NCBI RefSeq assembly: GCF_024807225.1
Contig: NZ_JANUCO010000001.1
Location: 1,426,001-1,490,000, forward strand
DNA from: Chryseobacterium ginsenosidimutans
GTDB lineage: Bacteria > Bacteroidota > Bacteroidia > Flavobacteriales > Weeksellaceae
Length of the DNA: 64,000 nt
Direction of reading: 5' to 3'
In this document: in pieces, positions 36,904 through 44,084 of the stretch
Layout: each line of letters begins with the position of its first letter
Position numbering within the stretch: position 1 is the first letter of the stretch
Notes under the pieces: model-generated
The model's database searches: none
What the model saw: only the letters and a program-made list of their open reading frames with translations
What the model was told of the DNA's origin: nothing
Translations under genes and position numbers: made by a program

Positions 36904-37350
36904 ATGAAAAAAATTATTCTGCCATTAATGCTATTTTCCTTTTTTGGTTGCAACAACAATGATGAAGATCAGAATTTCAGCAATAAAGCTTCAATTGTCG
37001 GAAAGTGGTATATTGAAAAATCTGAGATATACCGGTCTTTAAATCAGCAGACCCAAACTACTTTCTCTACGGATTGCCAGAAAATGAGCACGCATGAATT
37101 TACTTCTTCCCATGTTATTTCGATTTCTTTTGCCCAGAACAATAGTACCTGCGTAAAAACAGATGCTGTAACAAAGAAATATACGTTCGAAAAAGGAAAT
37201 GGTAAATTCTGGTTCGAAGGTGAGGAAAATTATCCGTATTTCGTGACTCAGCTTACTTTCACCGATATGGCTATGGAAGACAGGACTCAGGATTTGGACG
37301 GCGATGGTACCAATGACGTAGTAAGGCGTTTTTATAAAAGAATTAATTAA
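36904..37350 (+). CDS. Lipocalin-like lipoprotein
   Basis: 148 residues from ATG 36904 (MKKIILPLMLFSFFGCNNND), with a lipobox ending in Cys. The rest is strand-rich and resembles the small Bacteroidota lipocalin-like family (IVGKWYIEKSEIY near the start, then TTDC-type disulfide candidates and a final YKRIN). A -7 box TAATTTTG is at 36870-36877. It has no known partner next to it. The function is unknown. Confidence 0.8.
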   Translation: MKKIILPLMLFSFFGCNNNDEDQNFSNKASIVGKWYIEKSEIYRSLNQQTQTTFSTDCQKMSTHEFTSSHVISISFAQNNSTCVKTDAVTKKYTFEKGNGKFWFEGEENYPYFVTQLTFTDMAMEDRTQDLDGDGTNDVVRRFYKRIN

Positions 37351-37408
37351 AAAACTTTTTATTTGAAGTTGTTTGACTTAGTAGAATTGTACTTTTATTT
37401 TTTTTTGA

Positions 37409-37510
37409 AGCTATTTCCCGCTTTCCACTGTATCTTTTTGGTTACGGTCTCCGCTTCGCTCCGACCGCAACCAAAAAGGATGTCGTTACAATCGGGGCTA
37501 GGAATTTGCG
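37409..37510 (+). repeat. ~100-bp dispersed repeat, copy 2
   Basis: CTATTTCCCGCTTTCCACTG, GGTTACGGTCTCCGCTTCGC, ending ATCGGGGCTAGGAATTTGCG; almost the same as 33088-33188. The arms TTTTTGGTTACGGT and ACCGCAACCAAAAA form a hairpin core. Confidence 0.65.
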
Positions 37511-37553
37511 ACTGTTACAAAAAACGAAACCTGTTAAGTTTAAATCCATAACA

Positions 37554-37635
37554 TTTGTCACCCTGAAAGAATCCATGCGCGAATCTTCTCAGGCTATTTT
37601 CTAATACTATGCTTAGATCCTTTCAGGATGACAAA
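37554..37635. repeat. Inverted repeat TTTGTCACCCTGAAAGAATC type
   Basis: Arms 37554-37573 and 37616-37635 (GATCCTTTCAGGATGACAAA) pair with a few mismatches. Similar TGACAAA/TTTGTCA ends occur at 12813-12882 and 33225. Confidence 0.5.
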
Positions 37636-37664
37636 CTTTGTGGGAAATTATAACGTAAAATAAT

Positions 37665-37695
37665 AAAACCTCCTTTCGACTTGAAAGGAGGTTTT
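37665..37695 (-). terminator. 13-bp hairpin terminator of the mpl operon
   Basis: AAAACCTCCTTTC (37665-37677), loop GACTT, GAAAGGAGGTTTT (37683-37695), followed by ATTTTATT. It is located after the mpl stop, on the minus strand side. Confidence 0.75.
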
Positions 37696-37713
37696 ATTTT
37701 ATTATAAGTGAAA

Positions 37714-39051
37714 TTATTTCGTTAAATCCAGTCCGCCAAAATTTCCCGAACTCATCATCAGATAAACGTCTTGCGCTTTATCCAGCGTATTCCAGTACGC
37801 GTGAAGCTCTTCAGCGTTTGTGAAAACTCTTAGATTTTCATTTTTGAATTTTTCTTTAATCAATTCCGGTGAAATAGGATCCATTCTTTTGATCTTTAAA
37901 GCATCTTCAGAATAGAAAACAATGGCTTCATCCAAACCATCCATCGCATGATCGTATTGTTCTAAAAATATTGGATTTAAACTTGAATACGTATGTAATT
38001 CAAGAAAACCGTATTTTTTATCTTTTTTAAATTGTTCGTTAAAGGCTTTCACAGCCGCTTTCACCTTGCTTGGAGCGTGTGCAAAATCTTTGTAAAGCGT
38101 TCCTTTATCGTCTCTTTCTATTTTTTCAAGACGTTTTGAAGCACCTTTGAAACTCATGATCGCTTCATAGAAATCTTCATCCATAATGCCTAAATGCTGA
38201 CAAATATGTCTTGCTCCTTCAAGATTTAATAGATTATGAGCTCCAAAAACAGAGAGCGGAACATCGCCCATTTCGGTTTTTAAATGAACTTGTCCATTAA
38301 TAATCTCATATTCAGGAGTTTTATAAGGTATTTTTCTGAAAAAATTCTCTGCAGCTTCTACTACTTTTACTACTTCTGTATCTTCTTCATTATATACCAA
38401 AATTCCGCCCGGAGTAATACTTGCAACGAATTTTCTAAACTGCTCGATATAATCGTCAAAAGTTTTAAAAACATTGATGTGATCCCACGCAATTCCGCTC
38501 AATAAAGCGATATTCGGTTGATACAGCAAAAATTTTGAACGCAAATCGATAGGAGAAGAAAGATATTCATCACCTTCCAGTACCATAAAATCATTGTCCT
38601 GCGTCAGTTTTACCATACAGTCGAAACCTTCCAGCTGAGCTCCCACCATGAAATCCACATCTTTTTGATGGAAATTCAAAACGTGAAGAATCATCGAAGT
38701 GATCGTCGTTTTCCCATGAGAACCGGCGATGACAACTCTGGTTTTATTTTTCGATTGTTCGTAAAGAAATTCAGGATAAGAATATATTTTTAAGCCCAGT
38801 TCTTTTGCTTTTGCCAACTCAGGATTGTCCTGATGAGCGTGCATTCCAAGGATTATAGCATCAATATCGGAGGTTATTTTCTCAGGAAACCAACCCATTT
38901 CTTCGGGTAAAATTCCTTTCTTTTCCAGTCTTGATTTTGAGGGCTCGAAAATAGCATCATCCGAACCTGTCACCTGATATCCTTTATCTTTTAACGCAAT
39001 CGCAAGATTATGCATGGCGCTTCCGCCGATAGCAATGAAATGGGTCTTCAA
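37714..39051 (-). CDS. mpl: UDP-N-acetylmuramate--L-alanyl-gamma-D-glutamyl-meso-diaminopimelate ligase (Mpl)
   Basis: 445 residues, normal for Mpl. Mur ligase motifs: FIAIGGSAMHNLAIALKDKG (nucleotide-binding N-terminus), VIAGSHGKTTITSMILHVL (P-loop GSHGKT), VLEGDEYLSS (the carbamoylated Lys region), WDHINVFKTFDDY and GAHNLLNLEGA. It re-ligates recycled murein tripeptide to UDP-MurNAc. It is the last gene of a leftward operon with a lipoprotein (2-bp gap), an acyltransferase and a NUDIX hydrolase, all before a strong terminator. Confidence 0.95.
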   Translation of the reverse strand: MKTHFIAIGGSAMHNLAIALKDKGYQVTGSDDAIFEPSKSRLEKKGILPEEMGWFPEKITSDIDAIILGMHAHQDNPELAKAKELGLKIYSYPEFLYEQSKNKTRVVIAGSHGKTTITSMILHVLNFHQKDVDFMVGAQLEGFDCMVKLTQDNDFMVLEGDEYLSSPIDLRSKFLLYQPNIALLSGIAWDHINVFKTFDDYIEQFRKFVASITPGGILVYNEEDTEVVKVVEAAENFFRKIPYKTPEYEIINGQVHLKTEMGDVPLSVFGAHNLLNLEGARHICQHLGIMDEDFYEAIMSFKGASKRLEKIERDDKGTLYKDFAHAPSKVKAAVKAFNEQFKKDKKYGFLELHTYSSLNPIFLEQYDHAMDGLDEAIVFYSEDALKIKRMDPISPELIKEKFKNENLRVFTNAEELHAYWNTLDKAQDVYLMMSSGNFGGLDLTK

Positions 39052-39053
39052 TT

Positions 39054-39494
39054 TTATTTATTGTTTTTTACGTTGTTATTAATAATCTCCTGAAACGCAT
39101 TGGTGATATTCGTCCAATTTGTTTTATACTTCGGCATAATTGAACTCGCATCCGTTTTGTTTCCTTCATTAGCACCACTTTTCACGTTGATGGAAGTGGA
39201 AACAATATCGTATATTTTCTTTCGGTCTTCCTCAATTTTCCTGAAATTGTTTTGGGAAAGTGTAAGATCCAGTTTCTTCAGGTCTTCATTGGAGATTTTA
39301 AAATCCTGTTTTACTTTTTCTCCATGACCTTCAAAAGAATAATGTGCATTATTCCCTTTGATAAGCAGATTCTCATAAATCGGGGCAAAACCTCCGCTTT
39401 TGGAATAACTGATGTCAAAATCCGAATATACTTTCTGGCTGTTACACGAAACTAATACTATGATGGCGAATAGAATTCCTAATATCCTGTTCAT
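39054..39494 (-). CDS. Hypothetical lipoprotein
   Basis: 146 residues with the lipobox FAIIVLVSCNSQ. The mature part is polar and has no known domain (DFKISNEDLKKLDLTLSQNN, VSTSINVKSGANEGNKTDAS). It lies 2 bp from mpl and 11 bp from the acyltransferase gene on the same strand, so it is co-transcribed with an envelope-related operon. A role in the envelope is inferred from this alone. Confidence 0.78.
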   Translation of the reverse strand: MNRILGILFAIIVLVSCNSQKVYSDFDISYSKSGGFAPIYENLLIKGNNAHYSFEGHGEKVKQDFKISNEDLKKLDLTLSQNNFRKIEEDRKKIYDIVSTSINVKSGANEGNKTDASSIMPKYKTNWTNITNAFQEIINNNVKNNK

Positions 39495-39505
39495 AATTTT
39501 CTACT

Positions 39506-40312
39506 TTAATTATCTGAGTCCTTTTGTTCTAATTTTTTAGCTTTAAGTTCTTCATCATAATTGTGTAGTACATTGAAATCCTCAGTTTGCTCAATGGCAG
39601 TCATTATTTTAAGCAAAATTTGGTGAGCATTTTCTTTGTCGTAATCTATATCGAGAGGTGCTTTGAATTCCATGGTAGGTTTTACGCCTGTTACCTTTAC
39701 ACGCAGACCTTTTTTATCAAACGCTCTTCGGAATCCGTTGATTTTTATCGGGATCACGATCGGGCGCTGATTTTTGATCAGTTTCGCGGTACCTCTTCTT
39801 CCTTGCGCAAAAGCCGATGTAGTTCCTTGAGGGAAAGTCGCTACCCAGCCGTTGTCCAGGGCTTTCATAATATTATCAACCTCTGTAAGATCTACCATTC
39901 TGTTGACATTTTTGCCTTCAGCTCTCCAGGTTCTTTTTACTGTTACAGCACCTGCAATTTTAAAAATTTTCGGAAGAATCCCTTTATTCATGGTTTCTTC
40001 GGCTGCAACGTAGTAAAAATCGATCTTTGGATTCAGCAGATAGATCGGGTTTTTTATGGTGTCTAAATATCCGTTATTCACGGCACAGAATGCATGATAC
40101 ATTGCTGCTACATCCGCAAAATAAGTTTGATGGTTGCATACAAAAAGCACATTGGAATCCGGAAGATCCACAAGGTGTTCTGTACCAGTTATTTTCAGTT
40201 TATTAAAGCCATTGAATCTTCTGTAAGACACAAGTCCTAAAATAAAAATAATTAACCTTTTTAAAAAATAAGGAGTTCCGAACGCGTCGGTGAAAATATT
40301 TTTCTTCGCCAT
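39506..40312 (-). CDS. 1-acyl-sn-glycerol-3-phosphate acyltransferase family protein
   Basis: 268 residues. PlsC-like motifs: VCNHQTYFADVAAM (NHxxxxD catalytic pair) and ATFPQGTTSAFAQG (substrate-binding FPxGT). A membrane segment near residues 15-25 (LIIFILGLVSYRR) would anchor it. Adds an acyl chain to a lysophospholipid in the inner membrane. It follows the NUDIX gene by 27 bp. Confidence 0.88.
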   Translation of the reverse strand: MAKKNIFTDAFGTPYFLKRLIIFILGLVSYRRFNGFNKLKITGTEHLVDLPDSNVLFVCNHQTYFADVAAMYHAFCAVNNGYLDTIKNPIYLLNPKIDFYYVAAEETMNKGILPKIFKIAGAVTVKRTWRAEGKNVNRMVDLTEVDNIMKALDNGWVATFPQGTTSAFAQGRRGTAKLIKNQRPIVIPIKINGFRRAFDKKGLRVKVTGVKPTMEFKAPLDIDYDKENAHQILLKIMTAIEQTEDFNVLHNYDEELKAKKLEQKDSDN

Positions 40313-40339
40313 CTCTCAATTAAACACAGTACTGCAAAG

Positions 40340-40966
40340 TTACATTTTTTTCAGCAACTGGCTGAATTCACTCAATATCATTGCTGTAGCTCCCCAAATA
40401 ATATATCCGTTAAAATTTATCACAGGAACTTCATTTCCTCCAGCAGTTGGCAACGCCATTATTTCAGGCTGATCGGGAAGATTCAGGAAGCAGGTGATAG
40501 GAAATTCTATAACTTCTACCGCTTCACTTTGCTGCAAAATAAATTCGGGGTTCTTTTTGGTATATGAAATGTAGGGATAAACGTAAAAATTACTCGGCGG
40601 AATGTAGATTGGAGACATTTCTCTGATGATTCTCACATAATGTTTATCGATCCCGATTTCTTCTGAGGTCTCACGAACAGCCGTTTCAGCGAAATCTTTA
40701 TCCATCTCTTCGCGTTTTCCGCCGGGTAAAGAGATTTGCCCGCTGTGTCTGTCGTGTTCGTTGATTGTTCTTTGAATTAAAGGAAAATGCCATTCATCAT
40801 TTTTAAGGTACAAAACGATATTTACAGCAGCAAATTTGGGGTTTTTCTCCAAAACTTCGTCATACGTGAAAACGGGGCGGGAAGGCAGTGAAAAAACTCC
40901 GTGAGCGTTTATTCCCGGCAATTCTGCGATTTTTATTTTCTGTAATAAATCTTTTCCAAAACTCAT
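40340..40966 (-). CDS. NUDIX hydrolase (CoA pyrophosphatase-like)
   Basis: 208 residues from ATG 40966 (MSFGKDLLQKIKIAELPG); an earlier in-frame ATG adds 28 hydrophobic residues that look non-coding. NUDIX box GGKREEMDKDFAETAVRETS followed by EEIG (Gx5Ex7REUxEExGU). The NuCoA signature LPLIQRTxxxxxHSGQIS is seen as PLIQRTINEHDRHSGQISLP, so it should hydrolyse CoA and its derivatives. It is the first gene of the operon to mpl. Confidence 0.88.
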   Translation of the reverse strand: MSFGKDLLQKIKIAELPGINAHGVFSLPSRPVFTYDEVLEKNPKFAAVNIVLYLKNDEWHFPLIQRTINEHDRHSGQISLPGGKREEMDKDFAETAVRETSEEIGIDKHYVRIIREMSPIYIPPSNFYVYPYISYTKKNPEFILQQSEAVEVIEFPITCFLNLPDQPEIMALPTAGGNEVPVINFNGYIIWGATAMILSEFSQLLKKM

Positions 40967-41111
40967 TCTCAAATTTAATAATATATTTTGAAGAAAGAAA
41001 TAGCGTGAAGTGTTAATTAATGATAAAGGTGGAAGAAGAGAAAGAACCACTAGAAATTAACCTAAATTCGAGATAAGATTAGTTAAAAATACTTTATTGA
41101 GACATATTATT

Positions 41112-41276
41112 TTAAACGCAATATCCGCAAAGTTCTATAAATAGCTATTTTTAGTTTTCCGGTCGCAATGGCACTCTGTTCAGCAAAGGGTGATTGCGAT
41201 TTTAGCTGAGTGAAACGCCCTTGCGAACGAAAATATTTTCAAGTTTAATTAAAAACTTTGCGATCATAGCGTTTAA
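41112..41276. repeat. Element with inverted ends, distant MITE-like copy
   Basis: Left end TAAACGCAATATCCGCAAAG (41113-41132), right end AACTTTGCGATCATAGCGTT (41254-41273). The ends read AAACGC-N6-CGCAAAGTT and its reverse complement. The core differs from the 23994/36609 elements but ends and GCAAAG motif match. It fills part of the 545-bp gap before the curli-like locus. Confidence 0.5.
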
Positions 41277-41389
41277 AAGATATATGAGATTTTCTAAATC
41301 TGAACTGAGGTTAAATGAACAAAATCTTTAAAAATAAAAAAGGACTACCGTATTTTCCCCTAATCAAATCCAGTGATGCCGTAAAAACT

Positions 41390-41423
41390 GTAATTAGTGA
41401 CAATTTGGAACCGTAATTGGTGA
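41390..41423 (+). promoter_or_regulatory. Direct repeat GTAATT(A/G)GTGA, possible operator of the curli-like locus
   Basis: GTAATTAGTGA at 41390-41400 and GTAATTGGTGA at 41413-41423, spaced 23 bp. Complementary TTAACCAATTAA lies at 41489 and TTACCAATTAG upstream of the second subunit. Possible binding sites for a LuxR-type regulator; inference only. Confidence 0.35.
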
Positions 41424-41472
41424 TTTTAAAAATTTACGTGTTTATCGTGGTTCGCGCAATTGGTTTAGAATC

Positions 41473-41480
41473 TACCTTTG
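41473..41480 (+). promoter_or_regulatory. -7 box TACCTTTG of the curli-like locus
   Basis: TACCTTTG fits TAnnTTTG, 31 bp before the start at 41512. The -33 position is TTCG rather than TTTG, which would suit a promoter that needs an activator. Confidence 0.45.
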
Positions 41481-41511
41481 TCTCACTATTAACCAATTAA
41501 TTTTTACGACT

Positions 41512-42318
41512 ATGAAAAACTTCATTACAGGTGTGTTTACACTAATGGCCATGGGTTTCACTTTTGCACAATCAAATATTGACGTGAGTACTCAAAACGG
41601 AAACATGAACGTTGCTACTGTTGACCAAACAGGTCTTCTCAACGTAAATCAATTAACACAAGATGGAAACAGAAACACAGCAGATATCGATCAGGTCGGT
41701 ATCCTGAACACGAACGATGCTCAAAGTATCGGAAACAGAAACTCTATCGATGTAGACCAAACAGGTATCGGAAACTCTAATACTACAACTCAAACAGGAA
41801 ACCGTAATGTAGCTTCTACTTGGCAAGTTGGTTTGCTAAACTCTACTGAACAAATTCAGATGGGAAATAGAAATGAAGTTTCTTCAACTCAGTGGGGAAG
41901 CGGAAATACAGCTTATCAATATCAAGATGGAAGAAGAAATGATGCTTCATCTTTCCAATTGGGTGATAATAATGCTGCTTTACAATTCCAGATCGGAAGA
42001 AGAAATGATGCTTCCTCTACCCAAGTTGGTGACGGAAACCTTGTGGTACAATATCAACAAGGAAATGACAATAGTGCAACCAATGTACAAGTAGGCGACG
42101 GTAATATTGGTACAGCTTTCCAGGTAGGAGATGATAATATGGCTATAGGAAATCAGGTGGGTGATGCGAACCTTTTGGTTCAATTACAAATCGGAGATGG
42201 AAATATTGCCTTAGATGCTCAAACTGGTGACGGAAACATCGCTGTAATCAATCAAAACGGAGACTCTCACATCCATGTTGGAAACTCAAATGGGAAACAA
42301 CAACTCTTTAATGGTTAA
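41512..42318 (+). CDS. Curlin-repeat major amyloid subunit (CsgA-like)
   Basis: 268 residues with signal peptide MKNFITGVFTLMAMGFTFAQ. The mature protein is made almost wholly of about 10-11 tandem repeats of about 22 residues, rich in Gln, Asn and Gly with the pattern Q.G..N (for example VDQTGLLNVNQLTQDGNRN and VGDGNIGTAFQVGDDNMA). This is the curlin repeat logic of CsgA, though the repeat count is higher than CsgA's five. It is predicted to be secreted through CsgG and to form a beta-solenoid amyloid on the surface. A terminator follows at 42353. Confidence 0.88.
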   Translation: MKNFITGVFTLMAMGFTFAQSNIDVSTQNGNMNVATVDQTGLLNVNQLTQDGNRNTADIDQVGILNTNDAQSIGNRNSIDVDQTGIGNSNTTTQTGNRNVASTWQVGLLNSTEQIQMGNRNEVSSTQWGSGNTAYQYQDGRRNDASSFQLGDNNAALQFQIGRRNDASSTQVGDGNLVVQYQQGNDNSATNVQVGDGNIGTAFQVGDDNMAIGNQVGDANLLVQLQIGDGNIALDAQTGDGNIAVINQNGDSHIHVGNSNGKQQLFNG

Positions 42319-42352
42319 TCAATCAAATTAGTACTTCTGTAATCTGAAGTAT

Positions 42353-42380
42353 GGGAGGGACTGAGGTCTCTCCCTTTTTT
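42353..42380 (+). terminator. Intra-locus terminator/attenuator between subunit genes
   Basis: GGGAGGGAC (42353-42361), loop TGAG, GTCTCTCCC (42366-42374), then TTTTTT. A 9-bp stem with one G-U pair. It should let the major subunit be made in excess of the rest of the locus. Confidence 0.75.
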
Positions 42381-42490
42381 GTTTTTCATTAAAATTTTAG
42401 AGTAACGGTAAACCGTGATTTTGGATGATTACCAATTAGACGTGTTTTATGCAATACTCTAATCTGTTAACTTTAATAAAAATTAATACC

Positions 42491-42889
42491 ATGTTTAATC
42501 TGGGATGGAGTGTCTTTACACTTTTACTTTTCATGTCTGTAAAATCACAGCAGATCGATTGGGACAAGATCAACAGCAATAGTGCTCTTAGTATTATCGC
42601 GGCTCAGAATCCCGATCAGGCTACTTCCTACTCTAATATCATTCAAATGGGTAATGGCAACAATGCCGAGCTTTCCATTAATACAAAAACAGATATTGCG
42701 GTGAAGCAATTGGGAGATTACAACTCGCTTTATTTTGTGAATTCATTTACCGATACGGAAACTAAAACCGCAGTTACTACCCAAGGAAATAACAATATTA
42801 TTGATATTACAGGAAGCAACAGTGTCTCTGAAGGATTACAGATTAATGTAAAAGGAGATAACAAAACCATCTTCATGAGAAATTATTAA
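42491..42889 (+). CDS. CsgB-like minor curlin subunit/nucleator
   Basis: 133 residues from ATG 42491 (MFNLGWSVFTLLLFMSVKSQ); the earlier ATG at 42449 gives a 14-residue extension that is unlikely. Mature part has a few divergent curlin-like repeats (IIQMGNGNNAELSIN, VKQLGDYNSLYFVNS, VTTQGNNNIIDITGSNS). Fewer repeats and a charged C-terminus (KGDNKTIFMRNY) recall CsgB, which nucleates fibre growth at the surface. It lies 172 bp after the first subunit and 12 bp before the CsgE-like gene. Confidence 0.75.
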   Translation: MFNLGWSVFTLLLFMSVKSQQIDWDKINSNSALSIIAAQNPDQATSYSNIIQMGNGNNAELSINTKTDIAVKQLGDYNSLYFVNSFTDTETKTAVTTQGNNNIIDITGSNSVSEGLQINVKGDNKTIFMRNY

Positions 42890-42901
42890 AAACAATACGT
42901 G

Positions 42902-43633
42902 ATGAAAAACTTTCCCTTTTTGACTTTGTGTACTCTTTTTATCTTCTTGTCTGCCGCGGTTTACGGACAAGAAGATAAAAAAGTCACAGCCAAAATAGAA
43001 AGTACCACTTTGGAAAATCAGATCAAACTCAAAGCGGTTGTCACAAATAACACAACGATTTACAAAGAGCTTAATTATCTTTTGATTTCCATTAAAAAAG
43101 GCAGCGGAGGAAACCTTTCAAACAATCAGCAAAGTGGTAAATTTTCTCTTAATCCTAATGAAGTAAAGGTGTTGTCGGAGATTAATGTTAACCTTGAAAA
43201 AAAAGATGCTTTAAAAGCTTTTCTCTATATAAAAGATGAAGAAACCCAGAAATTAATATCAAAAGACAGCCTTGAACTGAATACCGATTTGTTTAAAAAG
43301 AAAGTTGCCAAAATAGAAGAAGATGTTTTCTTCGAACTAAAAGGGTTAACAATAGATGAAACAAAAAGCAAAGTGGGCAAAGATTTCTACGATCTGTTTT
43401 ATATACAATACAGCCAGATTCCGGACAAGAGTAATTCTGCGATCACCGTATCAGAACTTCCGGTTCGGGGAACAAGCGGACAGATCAATATAGAGATCGA
43501 CGACAAAGTAGTCTACAGTTTTGTAACAAACCCCAGCGAAGATTATTTGAAAGACCAATTGGTCGCTACCTTAAAATATATTAAAGACTTTAATGCCAAG
43601 AAAAACTTAATTAAAAATGAATTTATATACTAA
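42902..43633 (+). CDS. CsgH-like/CsgE-like fusion, curli chaperone-adaptor
   Basis: 243 residues from ATG 42902, with signal peptide MKNFPFLTLCTLFIFLSAAVYG. Two parts are seen. Residues ~24-130 have the strand pattern ATAKIE...NYLLISIKKGSGGNLSNNQQ, SGKFSLNPNE, which resembles the CsgH periplasmic inhibitor fold (the GSGG...QSG signature). Residues ~137-243 (FFELKGLTIDETKSKVGKDF, YDLFYIQYSQIP, VVYSFVTNPSEDYLKDQLVA) match CsgE, the periplasmic cap on CsgG that selects subunits. I read it as one protein with inhibitor and adaptor roles; the CsgE part is firmer than the CsgH part. Confidence 0.72.
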   Translation: MKNFPFLTLCTLFIFLSAAVYGQEDKKVTAKIESTTLENQIKLKAVVTNNTTIYKELNYLLISIKKGSGGNLSNNQQSGKFSLNPNEVKVLSEINVNLEKKDALKAFLYIKDEETQKLISKDSLELNTDLFKKKVAKIEEDVFFELKGLTIDETKSKVGKDFYDLFYIQYSQIPDKSNSAITVSELPVRGTSGQINIEIDDKVVYSFVTNPSEDYLKDQLVATLKYIKDFNAKKNLIKNEFIY

Positions 43634-43644
43634 AAACGCTAGCC

Positions 43645-44055
43645 ATGAAAACTTTTATACTAATTTTCACCATTATTGCGGGAACTTTCTTCGGGAAATC
43701 CCAACAGTTCGTTTATAAGCCTATCAATCCGGCTTTCGGTGGCGATACCTTTAATTATCAATGGCTTTTGAGCTCTGCCAATGCTCAGAATCAGTTTGAT
43801 GATAAGAAGGACTATAACAGTTTACTGGATAATTTAAATTCTCTCGACAGTTTCAGCCAAAGTCTCAACCGTCAGGTTTTGAGTGAATTGTCCAGAAAAT
43901 TGTTTGAAGATCAGTTCGGAGAAGGAAGTGTGCAGCCCGGAAATTATCTTTTCGGTACCATGTATCTGCAGATTACCACTACCGCTCAAGGACTGTTGAT
44001 TAATATTTTGGATACCAGTACAGGCGATCAGTCTGAGATTATTATTCCAAAATAA
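43645..44055 (+). CDS. csgF: CsgF-like curli assembly protein
   Basis: 136 residues with signal peptide MKTFILIFTIIAGTFFGKSQ. The start of the mature protein (QQFVYKPINPAFGGDTFNYQ, then WLLSSANAQNQF) matches the CsgF family, whose N-terminus plugs into the CsgG pore and joins it to the minor subunit outside the cell. It lies 11 bp after the CsgE-like gene and 29 bp before csgG. Confidence 0.92.
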   Translation: MKTFILIFTIIAGTFFGKSQQFVYKPINPAFGGDTFNYQWLLSSANAQNQFDDKKDYNSLLDNLNSLDSFSQSLNRQVLSELSRKLFEDQFGEGSVQPGNYLFGTMYLQITTTAQGLLINILDTSTGDQSEIIIPK

Positions 44056-44084
44056 AGAAAAAACAAAAAACTAATTTTTTAACC

